From Erwinia rhapontici (GTDB lineage: Bacteria; Pseudomonadota; Gammaproteobacteria; Enterobacterales; Enterobacteriaceae), in contig NZ_VRKO01000013.1 in assembly GCF_012271765.1 (NCBI RefSeq), forward strand, positions 421,960 to 485,959: a DNA stretch of 64,000 nucleotides, given 5' to 3'. The position numbers and the translations under genes are program-made. The notes below the pieces were generated by a model. That model was not told the origin of the DNA and ran no database searches. It was given only the letters and a program-made list of their open reading frames with translations. This document shows positions 37,969 to 47,735 of the stretch, one piece after another; position 1 is the stretch's first letter, and every line of letters starts with the position of its first letter.

Positions 37969-39189
37969 TTAACCTTCCAGCAGGCGCTGAAGCAGAATTC
38001 CGTTGAGCATGGCGCGTTTCACCAGTGCAAAAGCACCAATGGCCGATCGGTGGTCGATCTCCGAGCGTACAACGGGTAAATTTTTACGGAAGGCTTTGAG
38101 TGCCTGAGTATTAATGCAGCCTTCAATTGCCGGCAGCAGCACTTTATCTGCTTCCGTAATTTCACCGGCAATGACAATTTTTTGTGGATTGAACAGATTA
38201 ATGGCAATGGCGATTGCTTTGCCGAGGTGACGGCCAACATGTTCAATCACTTCACTTGATAGCGCATCTCCGCGATTGGCGGCACGGCAGATAAGTTGAA
38301 TCTGACAATCATCAAGGGTGAGACTACTTGGATAACCCTGCGTGAGTAGATGGCGCACGCGATGTTCAATGGCGCTGTTGGCAGCGATAGTTTCAAGACA
38401 GCCAAAGTTGCCGCAGTGGCAACGCTCGCCTAACGGGTCCACCTGGATGTGCCCCAGCTCACCCACGTTGCCGTTGCTGCCGAGGAAAATCTGACCGTTA
38501 GCAATAATCCCGGCACCTGTTCCCCGATGAACACGCACCAAAATGGAGTCAGCACAATCGCGCGATGCGCCAAAATAGTGCTCTGCCAGGGCCAGACTAC
38601 GGATGTCATGGCCGACAAAACTGGTGACATTGAATCGTTTTTCCAGGTTGGCGACCAGCGGCCAGTGGCTGACGCTGATGTGTGGCATATAACGAATAAT
38701 ACCGTTTTTCGGGTCGACCAGACCTGGCAGAATGACGGAGATCGCAATCAGTTCGCGCAGTTTGCGCTGATGCAGTTCGCTAAAGTCAGCAATGGCCTTA
38801 AACAGCGCGTTTTCGAGGGTTTCCTGCGTGCGTTCTGGCAGTGGGTAGTGCTCTTCCGCCAGCGATTTTCCGCTTAAATCAAACAGGGTGACGGTGGCAT
38901 CGTTGCGACCAAGGCGCACGCCAATGGTATTAAATCCGCGGGTTTCCGTAATGATAGAAATCGCCCGGCGCCCCCCGGTAGAAGCCTGTTGGTCAACTTC
39001 TTTAATCAGACCACGCTCAATGAGCTGACGCGTGATCTTGGTGACACTGGCGGGGGCGAGCTGACTGTGCTCGGCGATCTGGATTCGTGAGATAGGGCCC
39101 TGCTGATCGATGAGCCGGTAGACGGCTGCACCATTAAGTTGTTTAACAAGATCAACATTTCCAATTTGAGCCTGGCCGCCAGTGGTCAT
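37969..39189 (-). CDS. nagC: N-acetylglucosamine repressor NagC
   Basis: ROK-family transcription repressor of 406 residues, as in E. coli. A winged-helix DNA-binding domain covers about residues 15-80 (RIQIAEHSQLAPASVTKITR), followed by the sugar-binding ROK domain with the zinc motif CHCGNFGCLE near 255. GlcNAc-6-phosphate releases it from operators such as those between nagB and nagE. It lies seven bases after nagA and so is autoregulated as part of the operon. Confidence 0.96.
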   Translation of the reverse strand: MTTGGQAQIGNVDLVKQLNGAAVYRLIDQQGPISRIQIAEHSQLAPASVTKITRQLIERGLIKEVDQQASTGGRRAISIITETRGFNTIGVRLGRNDATVTLFDLSGKSLAEEHYPLPERTQETLENALFKAIADFSELHQRKLRELIAISVILPGLVDPKNGIIRYMPHISVSHWPLVANLEKRFNVTSFVGHDIRSLALAEHYFGASRDCADSILVRVHRGTGAGIIANGQIFLGSNGNVGELGHIQVDPLGERCHCGNFGCLETIAANSAIEHRVRHLLTQGYPSSLTLDDCQIQLICRAANRGDALSSEVIEHVGRHLGKAIAIAINLFNPQKIVIAGEITEADKVLLPAIEGCINTQALKAFRKNLPVVRSEIDHRSAIGAFALVKRAMLNGILLQRLLEG

Positions 39190-39196
39190 TAAATAT

Positions 39197-40345
39197 CTAC
39201 TCGCTTAAGACCTCGTTACCATTAACGATAGTCCGGGTGATTTTGTAATCGCGGGTGAACACCGTCAGATTAGCCACTTTCCCGGCTTCAATTGACCCTA
39301 AATGCGTGTCTACCCCCATTGCGCGGGCCGGATAAAGTGTTGCCATACGCAGCGCCTCGTCAAGGGAAATGCCCACGTGTTCGACGCTGTTTGCTACAGC
39401 CTCAATCATAGTTAGCGCAGATCCGCTCAGAGTGCCGTTCTCATCAACACACAGCCCGTTGCGATAGTATATTGTTTTACCAGCAAAAATGAACCGATCA
39501 ATAGAAGCACCCGCCGGTGCCGTGGCATCGGTAACGAGGATCAGTTTGTCGCCTTTGATTCGTTTAGCATTACGAATGTTAGCGTAATGGACATGTAAAC
39601 CGTCGGCGATGATACCGCACCAGACATCCGGTGAATCAAACAACGCACCGATTAATCCAGGTTCACGACCGCTGGTGGTCGGCATAGCGTTATATAAATG
39701 CGTGGCAAAGGAGACCCCGGCATCAATCCCGGCAAGCGCTTCGTCATAAGTACCGTGGGAATGGCCCGCAGAGATGATAATCCCGGCATCACGCAGTTGA
39801 CGAACAACCGCGGCGTCTACTTTTTCTGGCGCGAGGGTAATCTTACTGATGACATCGGCGTTGGCACACAGGAAATCGACCAGCGCGCTATCTGGAGCAC
39901 GGATGAGGTCTGGATTGTGGGTGCCTTTTTTCAACGGATTGAGCCAGGGGCCTTCCAGATGCAGGCCGAGCGCCTGGTTGCTGTTCTGCGCCAGCCAGGC
40001 ACGCATCACTTCAACGGCACGTTTCATCAGCTCATCGGTGCTGGTGATAAGCGTAGGCAGAAAGCTGGTACAGCCTGACTTCTCATTGGCTTTCTGCATG
40101 ATTTGCAGGGTTTCTACGCTGATCGCTGAAATATCATCGTTAAACTGCACGCCGCCGCAGCCATTCAGCTGCAGGTCAATAAAGCCAGGGGCAATAATCG
40201 CACCGCCAACCTGACGAGTTTCAATGCCAGCGGGCAGATCCTCCAGCGGGCAGATACGATCGATCAGGCCATTGGCAACCACTACCGCATGCCGATCGAG
40301 GATTTTATGGCCTGTGTAGATACGGCCCTGGGTTAATGCGTACAT
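39197..40345 (-). CDS. nagA: N-acetylglucosamine-6-phosphate deacetylase NagA
   Basis: Amidohydrolase-superfamily enzyme of 382 residues. It removes acetate from GlcNAc-6-P to give GlcN-6-P for NagB. Metal and substrate residues are visible in [29 protein letters not shown] and VTDATAPAG (catalytic Asp). It is the second gene of nagBACD, separated from nagB by a hairpin-containing spacer of 99 bases. Confidence 0.96.
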   Translation of the reverse strand: MYALTQGRIYTGHKILDRHAVVVANGLIDRICPLEDLPAGIETRQVGGAIIAPGFIDLQLNGCGGVQFNDDISAISVETLQIMQKANEKSGCTSFLPTLITSTDELMKRAVEVMRAWLAQNSNQALGLHLEGPWLNPLKKGTHNPDLIRAPDSALVDFLCANADVISKITLAPEKVDAAVVRQLRDAGIIISAGHSHGTYDEALAGIDAGVSFATHLYNAMPTTSGREPGLIGALFDSPDVWCGIIADGLHVHYANIRNAKRIKGDKLILVTDATAPAGASIDRFIFAGKTIYYRNGLCVDENGTLSGSALTMIEAVANSVEHVGISLDEALRMATLYPARAMGVDTHLGSIEAGKVANLTVFTRDYKITRTIVNGNEVLSE

Positions 40346-40378
40346 AGTTGTTCTCCTGACTTTCCTGATATTTCTTGT

Positions 40379-40409
40379 CCTGCCGGCAGGGCGCTAACCC
40401 TCCGGCAGG
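40379..40409 (-). repeat. Stable intercistronic hairpin between nagB and nagA
   Basis: CCTGCCGG and CCGGCAGG pair over eight bases, extended by AGGG/CCCT after a one-base bulge, with loop CGCTAA. There is no T run, so it is more likely an mRNA-stability or processing structure than a terminator. Confidence 0.65.
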
Positions 40410-40444
40410 CACCGGTCTGAAATGACGACAGCGACCAGGGATGA

Positions 40445-41245
40445 TCACAGATCTTTAATATTTCCAGCTTCCATCTCGCGGAAATACTTCACGGTTTTCA
40501 TCTTCAGCTCCATCGTGGACGGTTCATCACACACCACGACCGCTTTCGCGTGCAGCTGCAAACAGCTGATGGTCCACATATGATTCACGTTGCCTTCAAC
40601 TGCGGCTTGCAGCGCCTGAGCTTTCAGATGGCCCGTGACCAGAATCATCACCTCTTCTGCATCCAGTAATGTACCCACACCCACCGTCAGGGCATATTTT
40701 GGCACCTGGTCGACGTCGCCACCAAAGAAGCGTGAGTTGGCGATGCGGGTATCGTGAGTCAGCGTTTTAATACGGGTACGAGACGCCAGAGAGGAAGCGG
40801 GTTCGTTAAAGGCAATGTGTCCGTCATTTCCTACGCCACCCATGAACAGGTGAATTTTGCCGTAAGAACGGATTTTTTCCTCATATTGGCGACATTCTGC
40901 GTCAATATCCGGTGCATTACCATTGAGAAGGTTGATGTTTTCACTTGAAATATCAACATGATCAAAAAAGTTACGGAACATAAAACTGTGGTAACTTTCC
41001 GGGTGCTCTTTCGGCAGGCCGACATATTCATCCATATTGAAGGTCACAACATGCTTGAAGCTGACCTGGCCCGCTTTGTGCATATCAATAAGATGTTTAT
41101 AGGCTTCCAGCGGTGTGCCTCCAGTGGGTAAGCCCAGGACAAACGGACGATCGGCGGTAGGATTGAACGCATTGATGCGATTTACAATATGGCGTGCCGC
41201 CCATTTTCCGACCTGGGCTGGTGTTGCCAGAGGAATCAGTCTCAT
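40445..41245 (-). CDS. nagB: Glucosamine-6-phosphate deaminase NagB
   Basis: Converts GlcN-6-P to fructose-6-P plus ammonia. The 266-residue protein (E. coli length) shows [20 protein letters not shown] with the catalytic acidic pair, and [14 protein letters not shown] with the ring-opening His and following Glu. It heads the nagBACD operon, divergent from nagE across a 332-base control region. Confidence 0.97.
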   Translation of the reverse strand: MRLIPLATPAQVGKWAARHIVNRINAFNPTADRPFVLGLPTGGTPLEAYKHLIDMHKAGQVSFKHVVTFNMDEYVGLPKEHPESYHSFMFRNFFDHVDISSENINLLNGNAPDIDAECRQYEEKIRSYGKIHLFMGGVGNDGHIAFNEPASSLASRTRIKTLTHDTRIANSRFFGGDVDQVPKYALTVGVGTLLDAEEVMILVTGHLKAQALQAAVEGNVNHMWTISCLQLHAKAVVVCDEPSTMELKMKTVKYFREMEAGNIKDL

Positions 41246-41353
41246 GTTGCACCTCGTATATAAGCAGAGTTAGGTATTAAGTTAAAACGGTGCTCTGTCG
41301 TTGTTCTGGTAAGCGTAACGCGATTACCATCATGCAACAGAGGGATTTGTCCG

Positions 41354-41472
41354 TTTTGATTTTTCGAATCATAAAATAAGTTTGTGCTGTTGACCAGCCA
41401 TATGCTAAGAATAATGCGTTTTTAGGTGATTTTAATCACATATATGACGGTTTAATTTGCGAAGCGAATTAA
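41354..41472. promoter_or_regulatory. nagB-nagE divergent control region: CRP-like site between two NagC-like operators
   Basis: A CRP-like dyad GGTGATTTTAATCACA (41425-41440) keeps both TGA and TCACA arms. Two AT-rich dyads resemble NagC operators: TTTTGATTTTTCGAATCATA with following AAATAA (41354-41379) on the nagB side and TTAATT-TGCGAAGCG-AATTAA (41452-41472) on the nagE side. Their centres are about 96 bases apart, close to nine helical turns, as expected for a NagC repression loop. I see nothing else of note in 41246-41577. Confidence 0.6.
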
Positions 41473-41577
41473 TTTTTTTTTACACTTCGTTTCGTGGTGT
41501 GTAGTGTCGGGCTGACAAAAAAAACCGTGAAAAAAAACAGACGGTTTTTGCCGCCTTAACGGGTCTCATAGGGGGAA

Positions 41578-43527
41578 ATGGTGAATATTTTAGGATTCTT
41601 TCAAAGATTAGGGCGGTCGTTACAGCTGCCAATAGCCGTGCTGCCTGTTGCTGCACTGATGCTGCGCTTCGGCCAGCCTGATTTACTCAATATGCCGTTT
41701 ATTGCACAGGGCGGCGGGGCGATTTTTGACAACCTCGCACTGATTTTTGCTATCGGTGTGGCGTCGACCTGGTCTAAAGACAACGCCGGTGCTGCCGCGC
41801 TGGCTGGTGCTGTGGGTTACTTTATTCTGACCAAAGCGATGGTGACCATCAACCCAACGGTCAATATGGGTGTGCTGGCGGGGATTATTACGGGCCTGAT
41901 AGCCGGTATGACCTACAACCGCTGGGCTGACATCAAACTGCCTGACTTCCTGAGCTTCTTTGGCGGTAAACGCTTCGTACCTATCGCGACGGGCTTTTTC
42001 TGTCTGGTGCTGGCGGCGGTGTTTGGTTATGTCTGGCCTCCGGTTCAGGCGGCAATTCATTCCGGCGGTGAGTGGATTGTCTCTGAGGGGGCTTTCGGTG
42101 CGGGTATCTTCGGTTTCGTTAACCGTCTGCTGATCCCAACCGGTTTGCATCAGGTGCTGAACACTATTGCCTGGTTCCAGATTGGTGAGTTCACCAATGC
42201 GGCCGGTGCTGTGGTCCACGGTGATATCAACCGCTTCTATGCGGGTGACGGCACGGCGGGGATGTTCATGTCCGGGTTCTTCCCGATCATGATGTTTGGT
42301 CTGCCGGGTGCTGCACTGGCGATGTATCTGGCTGCGCCGAAAGCGCGCCGTCCAATGGTTGGCGGTATGCTGCTTTCTGTTGCGGTGACCGCATTCCTGA
42401 CGGGTGTGACCGAGCCGCTGGAATTCCTGTTTATGTTCCTGGCGCCGATGCTGTATCTGATCCACGCCTTGCTGACGGGCATCAGTCTGTTTGTGGCGAC
42501 AACGCTGGGCATTCATGCCGGGTTCTCTTTCTCTGCGGGCGCCATCGACTATGTATTGATGTATAAATTGCCTGCGGCCAGCCAGAATGTGTGGTTGCTG
42601 CTGGTGATGGGGCTGGTGGCCTTTGTAGTCTACTTCGTTCTGTTCAGCGCAGTGATCCGTATGCTCAATCTGAAAACGCCAGGCCGCGAAGATGAAGGCG
42701 ACCTGCTGGTAAAAGATGAAGCGAACAGCAATACCGAAGAGGGCTTGGCAGACCTGTCCCGCCAGTATATTGGTGCGATTGGTGGCTCGGATAACCTTAA
42801 TGTTATTGATGCCTGCATCACTCGCCTGCGTCTGTCCGTTAAAGATGCATCGCTGGTGAATGATGCACAGTGTAAACGCCTGGGGGCTTCCGGGGTGGTG
42901 AAACTGAACAAGCAGACCATTCAGGTGATTGTGGGTGCGAAAGCAGAATCCATCGCCGAAGAGATGAAAAAGCAGATTGCTAAAGGCCCGGTTGCTGCCG
43001 CAGCGGCGAGCTCGAAACCTGTTGCGCCAGTCGCCGCTCCGCAGGCAATACCCAATGCGGCTAAAGGGGTGATCGGTACACTGGTTGCACCGGTTAGCGG
43101 TAAGGTTGTTGCCATTGACCAGGTGCCTGATGAAGCCTTCGCCAGCAAAGCCGTGGGCGACGGCCTGGCCATCTTGCCAACCGGTAGCACCGTTGTTGCT
43201 CCGGCTTCCGGTACGCTGGTGAAAATCTTTAATACTAACCATGCATTCTGTCTTGAAACCGAAAACGGCGTCGAAATTGTAGTGCACATGGGGCTGGATA
43301 CGGTTGCACTGGAAGGTAAAGGGTTTACGCGTCTGGCTGAAGAAGGCTCAACGGTAGTGGCGGGTCAGCCAGTACTGGAAATGGACCTTGTCTTCCTGAA
43401 TGCGAATGCCCGTTCGATGATCAGTCCGGTGGTGATCAGCAACATTGATGATTTCGCGGGATTAACGCTGCTGGCCGGTGAAACCGTGGTAGCGGGTGAG
43501 ACCCGAATCGTTGAAATTAATGGCTAA
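41578..43527 (+). CDS. nagE: N-acetylglucosamine PTS permease IICBA (NagE)
   Basis: Phosphotransferase-system transporter that imports and phosphorylates GlcNAc. It has a membrane EIIC domain (about residues 1-370), EIIB with phospho-Cys413 in IDACITRLRL, an Ala/Pro linker, and EIIA with phospho-His570 in IVVHMG. At 649 residues it is one longer than E. coli NagE. ATG 41578 is followed by GTG 41581, which aligns with the E. coli start and is better spaced from GGGGG, so the true start may be the GTG. It is divergent from nagB and shares its NagC/CRP control region. Confidence 0.97.
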   Translation: MVNILGFFQRLGRSLQLPIAVLPVAALMLRFGQPDLLNMPFIAQGGGAIFDNLALIFAIGVASTWSKDNAGAAALAGAVGYFILTKAMVTINPTVNMGVLAGIITGLIAGMTYNRWADIKLPDFLSFFGGKRFVPIATGFFCLVLAAVFGYVWPPVQAAIHSGGEWIVSEGAFGAGIFGFVNRLLIPTGLHQVLNTIAWFQIGEFTNAAGAVVHGDINRFYAGDGTAGMFMSGFFPIMMFGLPGAALAMYLAAPKARRPMVGGMLLSVAVTAFLTGVTEPLEFLFMFLAPMLYLIHALLTGISLFVATTLGIHAGFSFSAGAIDYVLMYKLPAASQNVWLLLVMGLVAFVVYFVLFSAVIRMLNLKTPGREDEGDLLVKDEANSNTEEGLADLSRQYIGAIGGSDNLNVIDACITRLRLSVKDASLVNDAQCKRLGASGVVKLNKQTIQVIVGAKAESIAEEMKKQIAKGPVAAAAASSKPVAPVAAPQAIPNAAKGVIGTLVAPVSGKVVAIDQVPDEAFASKAVGDGLAILPTGSTVVAPASGTLVKIFNTNHAFCLETENGVEIVVHMGLDTVALEGKGFTRLAEEGSTVVAGQPVLEMDLVFLNANARSMISPVVISNIDDFAGLTLLAGETVVAGETRIVEING

Positions 43528-43553
43528 CACCGTCGACTGATGCGACTGTGACA

Positions 43554-43582
43554 GGGCGGGAAGCGATTCCCGCCCTTTTTTT
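43554..43582 (+). terminator. Intrinsic terminator of nagE
   Basis: Stem GGGCGGGAA / TTCCCGCCC with loop GCGA and seven T residues. Confidence 0.95.
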
Positions 43583-43684
43583 ATGTGATTCCCGCAACAA
43601 ACGGTTGTTTCCCCTCTCTGCTTTGTGGATCATACTCCGTTATTTCATAGCTAATTTAAGCCATGCACTATTGAGGAAATTGAG

Positions 43685-45352
43685 ATGAGTGAGGCTGAAG
43701 CCCGCCCAACTAACTTTATTCGTCAGATCATCGACGAAGATCTGGCGAACGGCAAGCACAGCTCAGTGCATACCCGCTTCCCGCCTGAGCCGAATGGCTA
43801 TCTGCATATTGGTCATGCGAAATCGATCTGCCTGAACTTTGGCATCGCACAAGATTATCAGGGGCAGTGCAACCTGCGCTTCGATGACACCAACCCGGTG
43901 AAAGAAGATCTGGAGTTTGTTGAGTCGATCAAGCGCGATGTGCAATGGCTGGGTTTCACGTGGAGCGGTGAAGTACGCTACTCATCTGATTATTTTGAAC
44001 AGCTGCATAACTATGCTGTTGAACTGATCACCAAAGGGCTGGCTTATGTTGACGAACTGTCGCCTGAGCAGATCCGTGAATACCGTGGCAGCCTGACGTC
44101 AGCGGGTAAAAACAGTCCCTACCGCGATCGCAGTGTGGAAGAGAACCTGGCGCTGTTTGCCAAAATGCGTGCCGGTGGCTTTGCCGAAGGCACCGCCTGC
44201 CTGCGCGCTAAAATCGATATGGCTTCCAACTTTATCGTGCTGCGCGATCCGGTGATTTACCGTATTAAATTTGCTGAACATCATCAGACCGGTAACGCCT
44301 GGTGCATCTATCCGATGTACGACTTTACCCACTGCATCTCGGATGCGCTGGAAGGCATTACCCACTCCCTGTGTACGCTGGAGTTCCAGGACAACCGTCG
44401 TCTGTACGACTGGGTGCTGGATAACATCACTATTCCCGTTCACCCGCGTCAGTATGAGTTCTCCCGTCTGAATCTCGAATACGCCATTATGTCTAAGCGT
44501 AAATTGAGCCAGCTGGTGTCTGAGAATGTGGTGGAAGGCTGGGACGATCCTCGCATGCTGACTGTTTCTGGTCTGCGTCGCCGTGGTTACAGCGCTGAGT
44601 CTATCCGTGAGTTTTGCCGCCGTATCGGCGTGACAAAACAGGATAATATCGTTGAGATGGCTGCGCTGGAATCCTGTATTCGTGACGACCTGAACGAAAA
44701 TGCACCGCGCGCGATGGCGGTGATGGATCCGGTTAAAGTGGTGATTGAAAACCTGCCTGCGCATCATGACGAGATGATTAGCATGCCGAATCATCCGAAC
44801 AAGCCCGAAATGGGAACACGTGAAGTGCCGTTCAGCCGTGAGATCTATATCGATCGCGCTGATTTCCGAGAAGAAGCGAACAAGCAGTACAAACGTCTGG
44901 TGCTGGGCAAAGAAGTCCGCCTGCGTAACGCTTACGTGATCAAAGCCGAGCGTGTGGCGAAAGATGACGAAGGCAACATCACCTGCCTGTTCTGTACCTG
45001 CGATGTGGATACTCTGAGCAAAGATCCGGCTGACGGCCGTAAAGTGAAGGGCGTGATCCACTGGGTATCGGCTGTTCATGCGCTGCCAGCGGAGTTCCGT
45101 CTTTATGATCGCCTGTTCAGCGTGCCGAACCCGGCAGCGGCAGAAGACTTCCTCGCCAGCATCAACCCGGATTCTTTAGTGATCCGCCAGGGCTTTGTTG
45201 AGCCGGGTATGCAGCAGGCGGAAGCCTCTGCGCCGTATCAGTTTGAGCGCGAAGGTTATTTCTGTGCCGATAGCGTGTATTCCAGTGCCAGCAATCTGGT
45301 GTTTAACCGCACCGTTGGCCTGCGTGATACCTGGGCAAAAGTGGGCGAGTAA
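43685..45352 (+). CDS. glnS: Glutaminyl-tRNA synthetase GlnS
   Basis: Class Ib synthetase of 555 residues. It has the HIGH motif HIGH at residues 41-44 in [14 protein letters not shown]-like MSKRK near residue 269, and the C-terminal double beta-barrel anticodon-binding region. It charges the three tRNA-Gln genes found at 34434-34850. GAGG precedes the ATG. The nagE-glnS order is conserved, but the E. coli chiPQ genes that follow glnS are absent. Confidence 0.97.
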   Translation: MSEAEARPTNFIRQIIDEDLANGKHSSVHTRFPPEPNGYLHIGHAKSICLNFGIAQDYQGQCNLRFDDTNPVKEDLEFVESIKRDVQWLGFTWSGEVRYSSDYFEQLHNYAVELITKGLAYVDELSPEQIREYRGSLTSAGKNSPYRDRSVEENLALFAKMRAGGFAEGTACLRAKIDMASNFIVLRDPVIYRIKFAEHHQTGNAWCIYPMYDFTHCISDALEGITHSLCTLEFQDNRRLYDWVLDNITIPVHPRQYEFSRLNLEYAIMSKRKLSQLVSENVVEGWDDPRMLTVSGLRRRGYSAESIREFCRRIGVTKQDNIVEMAALESCIRDDLNENAPRAMAVMDPVKVVIENLPAHHDEMISMPNHPNKPEMGTREVPFSREIYIDRADFREEANKQYKRLVLGKEVRLRNAYVIKAERVAKDDEGNITCLFCTCDVDTLSKDPADGRKVKGVIHWVSAVHALPAEFRLYDRLFSVPNPAAAEDFLASINPDSLVIRQGFVEPGMQQAEASAPYQFEREGYFCADSVYSSASNLVFNRTVGLRDTWAKVGE

Positions 45353-45368
45353 ACCGCTATTTGCTGAT

Positions 45369-45395
45369 AAAAGGCCGCCGATGCGGCCTTTTTTT
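45369..45395 (+). terminator. Intrinsic terminator of glnS
   Basis: Stem AAGGCCGC / GCGGCCTT with loop CGAT and a T run, just before the convergent LysR gene end. The A run on the left could also serve that gene. Confidence 0.93.
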
Positions 45396-45405
45396 CGTCT
45401 GCTAC

Positions 45406-46284
45406 TTATAATTCGGCACACAGATAATCAATAAACATCCGCGTTTTACGCGGCAGAGCGGTGCGGGTGGCAAAGACAGCGCTGACGGGCTGTACCGGTA
45501 GCTGCCAGTCATTGAACAGAAGCTGTAATTCTCCGCTGGCCAGATCGTCTGTCACCAGCCATTCAGGCAGCACCGCCACGCCCATTCCGGCCAGTGCCAT
45601 CTGGCGCATAATCTGCGCAGAATTGGCGCTGTAACGTGCTTCGCTTTTCACTTCACAACGATCCTGCCCGCGCTGGAAATGCCAGCGGCCGGGATGGGAG
45701 AGATTACTGTTGTGTATCCATGGCAGGGTGCCCACCTCACTGAGCTGTTGCAGCGAATAGCGCGCCATCAGCAGCGGCGACGCCACCAGCACAATACGGT
45801 ATTCCCCCAATTTGCGACTCTTTAGCGAGGAGTCGCGCAGTGTGCCGAGGCGGATAGCCACATCCAGTTTGTTGCTCACCAGGTCATCAAGCGAGGCACC
45901 GACGTTATAGCTCAGGGTGAGCCCGGGGTGACGCTGGCAAAAACGGGCTACGGGTGGCATCAGGAACTGCTGGCCATACTCCCAGGTGGAGGTGATACGC
46001 AGTTCCCCCGATAGCGGCTGGCTGTCATCGGTGATGCGACTTACGGCAAGGTCGATATCGCAGAAGATCCCCTTAAAATCCTGGTAGAGCTGGCTTCCGC
46101 TCTCTGTCAGCGCCAGGTTACGGGTATTGCGCGTCAGCAGGGCGACGCCGAGTACCTGTTCCAGTGTCTTAATATGCAGGCTGACCATCGCCTTACTTAA
46201 GCCGAGATTATCGGCGGCGCGGGTAAAACTGCCGCTTTCCACGACCGCAAAAAAAGTGTGAATTTTATCCAGTTGAGCATGCAT
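45406..46284 (-). CDS. LysR-family transcriptional regulator
   Basis: A 292-residue LysR-type protein. The N-terminal winged helix (about 1-60) contains SFTRAADNLGLSKAMVSLHI, and the effector-binding domain starts near residue 90. It most resembles the subgroup that includes DmlR/AaeR-like regulators, but I cannot name the effector. It is divergent from an MFS exporter with a 92-base gap holding an LTTR-type operator that begins two bases from its own start codon. That leaves no ribosome-binding site (the bases before ATG are AACAATCCC), so translation may be weak or leaderless. It probably controls the exporter and represses itself. Confidence 0.88.
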   Translation of the reverse strand: MHAQLDKIHTFFAVVESGSFTRAADNLGLSKAMVSLHIKTLEQVLGVALLTRNTRNLALTESGSQLYQDFKGIFCDIDLAVSRITDDSQPLSGELRITSTWEYGQQFLMPPVARFCQRHPGLTLSYNVGASLDDLVSNKLDVAIRLGTLRDSSLKSRKLGEYRIVLVASPLLMARYSLQQLSEVGTLPWIHNSNLSHPGRWHFQRGQDRCEVKSEARYSANSAQIMRQMALAGMGVAVLPEWLVTDDLASGELQLLFNDWQLPVQPVSAVFATRTALPRKTRMFIDYLCAEL

Positions 46285-46286
46285 GG

Positions 46287-46311
46287 GATTGTTTACTTAT
46301 ATCGAACAATC
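46287..46311. promoter_or_regulatory. LysR-type operator (T-N11-A)
   Basis: Perfect inverted repeat GATTGTT-N11-AACAATC in the gap between the LysR gene and the MFS gene, matching the LTTR T-N11-A rule. It touches the start codon of the regulator, suggesting autorepression. Confidence 0.8.
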
Positions 46312-46376
46312 TTTTCACTGTATGCCAGTCGATCTCCGTGGTCAATCGCCGCTATGCTGCGCCCGGAGGTATGACT

Positions 46377-47735
46377 ATGAGCTATCGCTACCGCATAGCA
46401 GTAATTTTCCTGCTCGGCTTCTTTATTGATTGTATTAATATTTTTATGTCGGCGATTGCGCTGCCGGAGATGGCGGGAGAACTGCGTATAGCCAGCGGTT
46501 CGCTCGGCTGGGTGGCCAACAGCTATATACTCGGCTTGACGGTGATTATCCCAATAAGCAGCTGGCTTGCCGGGCGTTATGGTGCTCGCCGGGTGCTGGT
46601 GGCCTCGATGTTGCTGTTCAGCCTGGCGGCACTGGGCTGCGGTCTGGCAGATACGTTTATCACGTTGGTAATGTGGCGTTTTGTACAGGGTATGGCGGGA
46701 GGGTTGCTCATCCCGGTGGGGCAGGCTCTGACATTTAATCTGTTTAAGGGCAAGGAACGGGCAACCATATCGACCCTGATTATGAGCGTGGCATTGATTG
46801 CGCCAGCACTGTCGCCGCTGCTGGGCGGCATGATTGTCGACAGCCTCTCATGGCGCTGGATTTTCTGGTGCAATATTCCGTTCAGCCTGATGGCCGCTGC
46901 GCTGGCCGCGCTGTGGGTGCAGCGTGAAACGCGGGTGGCAGTCCGGCCTGATATCCGTGGCATTCTGCTGGTGTGCCTGGCACTGGCTGCCGTTCTGCTT
47001 GGGTTGTCGCAGCTTGCGGAGGCGGGGTCTCTTATTTCTGCATCGTTATGGCTGCTGGCCGCGTTGGGCCTGGCTATCGGCTATTTGCGCCATTACCATC
47101 GTCAACCCCAGGCGGTGATTGATTTGAAGCTGTTGCGTAATCCCCGGCTAAAGCTGGCGGTGGTCATTTACTACGCCGTGCCGGGCATCTTCACCGGTGT
47201 GAACCTGCTCAACATTTTTTATCTGCAACAGTGCCTGCATTTTTCTGCCGAACGTTGTGGAGCATTTATGCTGCTGTACGGTGGTGGGGCACTGGTGGCG
47301 ATGCTGGTATGTGGTCGTCTTTACCATTGTCTGGGCGCACTGACCCTGTTCAGCTGTGGGTTGGTCTTACATGCAGGCGGCATCGTGCTGCTGGCGCTGG
47401 TACAGAGTCCCGAACAGGTGATGCTATTGAATGCGGCTTATCTGCTGATGGGGATTGGCGGTGGAATCAGTGCCAATACGGCACAAACCAGTGCTCTGAC
47501 TGATTTTCACGATGAGCAGATGACGCGGGCCAGTGTGATATGGAATATTAATCGTCAGCTTTCATTCAGCCTCGGCGCCGCATTGTTTACACTGCTGTTT
47601 ACGTTGATGAGCCGCCACTATTCTGCTGCTCAGTCTTATCATCAGGTCTTTGTTGTTGCCGCAGTTACCGGCCTGTTCCCCTTGTGGATGATTTATCGCC
47701 ACGCCCGTCATAAGGATGTTGTATGTCAGCGTTAA
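46377..47735 (+). CDS. MFS drug-efflux-type transporter (14-TMS EmrB/QacA-like group)
   Basis: A 452-residue membrane protein made almost entirely of hydrophobic helices. The first helix carries FFIDCINIFMSAIALP, followed by the MFS motif A-like loop LAGRYGARRVLV and the GGLLIPVGQAL region of motif C-type helices found in exporters. ATG 46377 is chosen because GGAGG lies seven bases upstream; ATG 46371 is only one base from it. The next gene overlaps its end by 13 bases. Substrate unknown; export of a toxic small molecule sensed by the divergent LysR protein is the simplest reading. Confidence 0.85.
   Translation: MSYRYRIAVIFLLGFFIDCINIFMSAIALPEMAGELRIASGSLGWVANSYILGLTVIIPISSWLAGRYGARRVLVASMLLFSLAALGCGLADTFITLVMWRFVQGMAGGLLIPVGQALTFNLFKGKERATISTLIMSVALIAPALSPLLGGMIVDSLSWRWIFWCNIPFSLMAAALAALWVQRETRVAVRPDIRGILLVCLALAAVLLGLSQLAEAGSLISASLWLLAALGLAIGYLRHYHRQPQAVIDLKLLRNPRLKLAVVIYYAVPGIFTGVNLLNIFYLQQCLHFSAERCGAFMLLYGGGALVAMLVCGRLYHCLGALTLFSCGLVLHAGGIVLLALVQSPEQVMLLNAAYLLMGIGGGISANTAQTSALTDFHDEQMTRASVIWNINRQLSFSLGAALFTLLFTLMSRHYSAAQSYHQVFVVAAVTGLFPLWMIYRHARHKDVVCQR

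Noticed and set aside
41683-43287. 534-codon open frame on the minus strand opposite nagE
   Set aside because: It lies wholly within the well-supported nagE gene, has low-complexity His/Arg/Gln-rich composition and no ribosome-binding site; it is a shadow frame.
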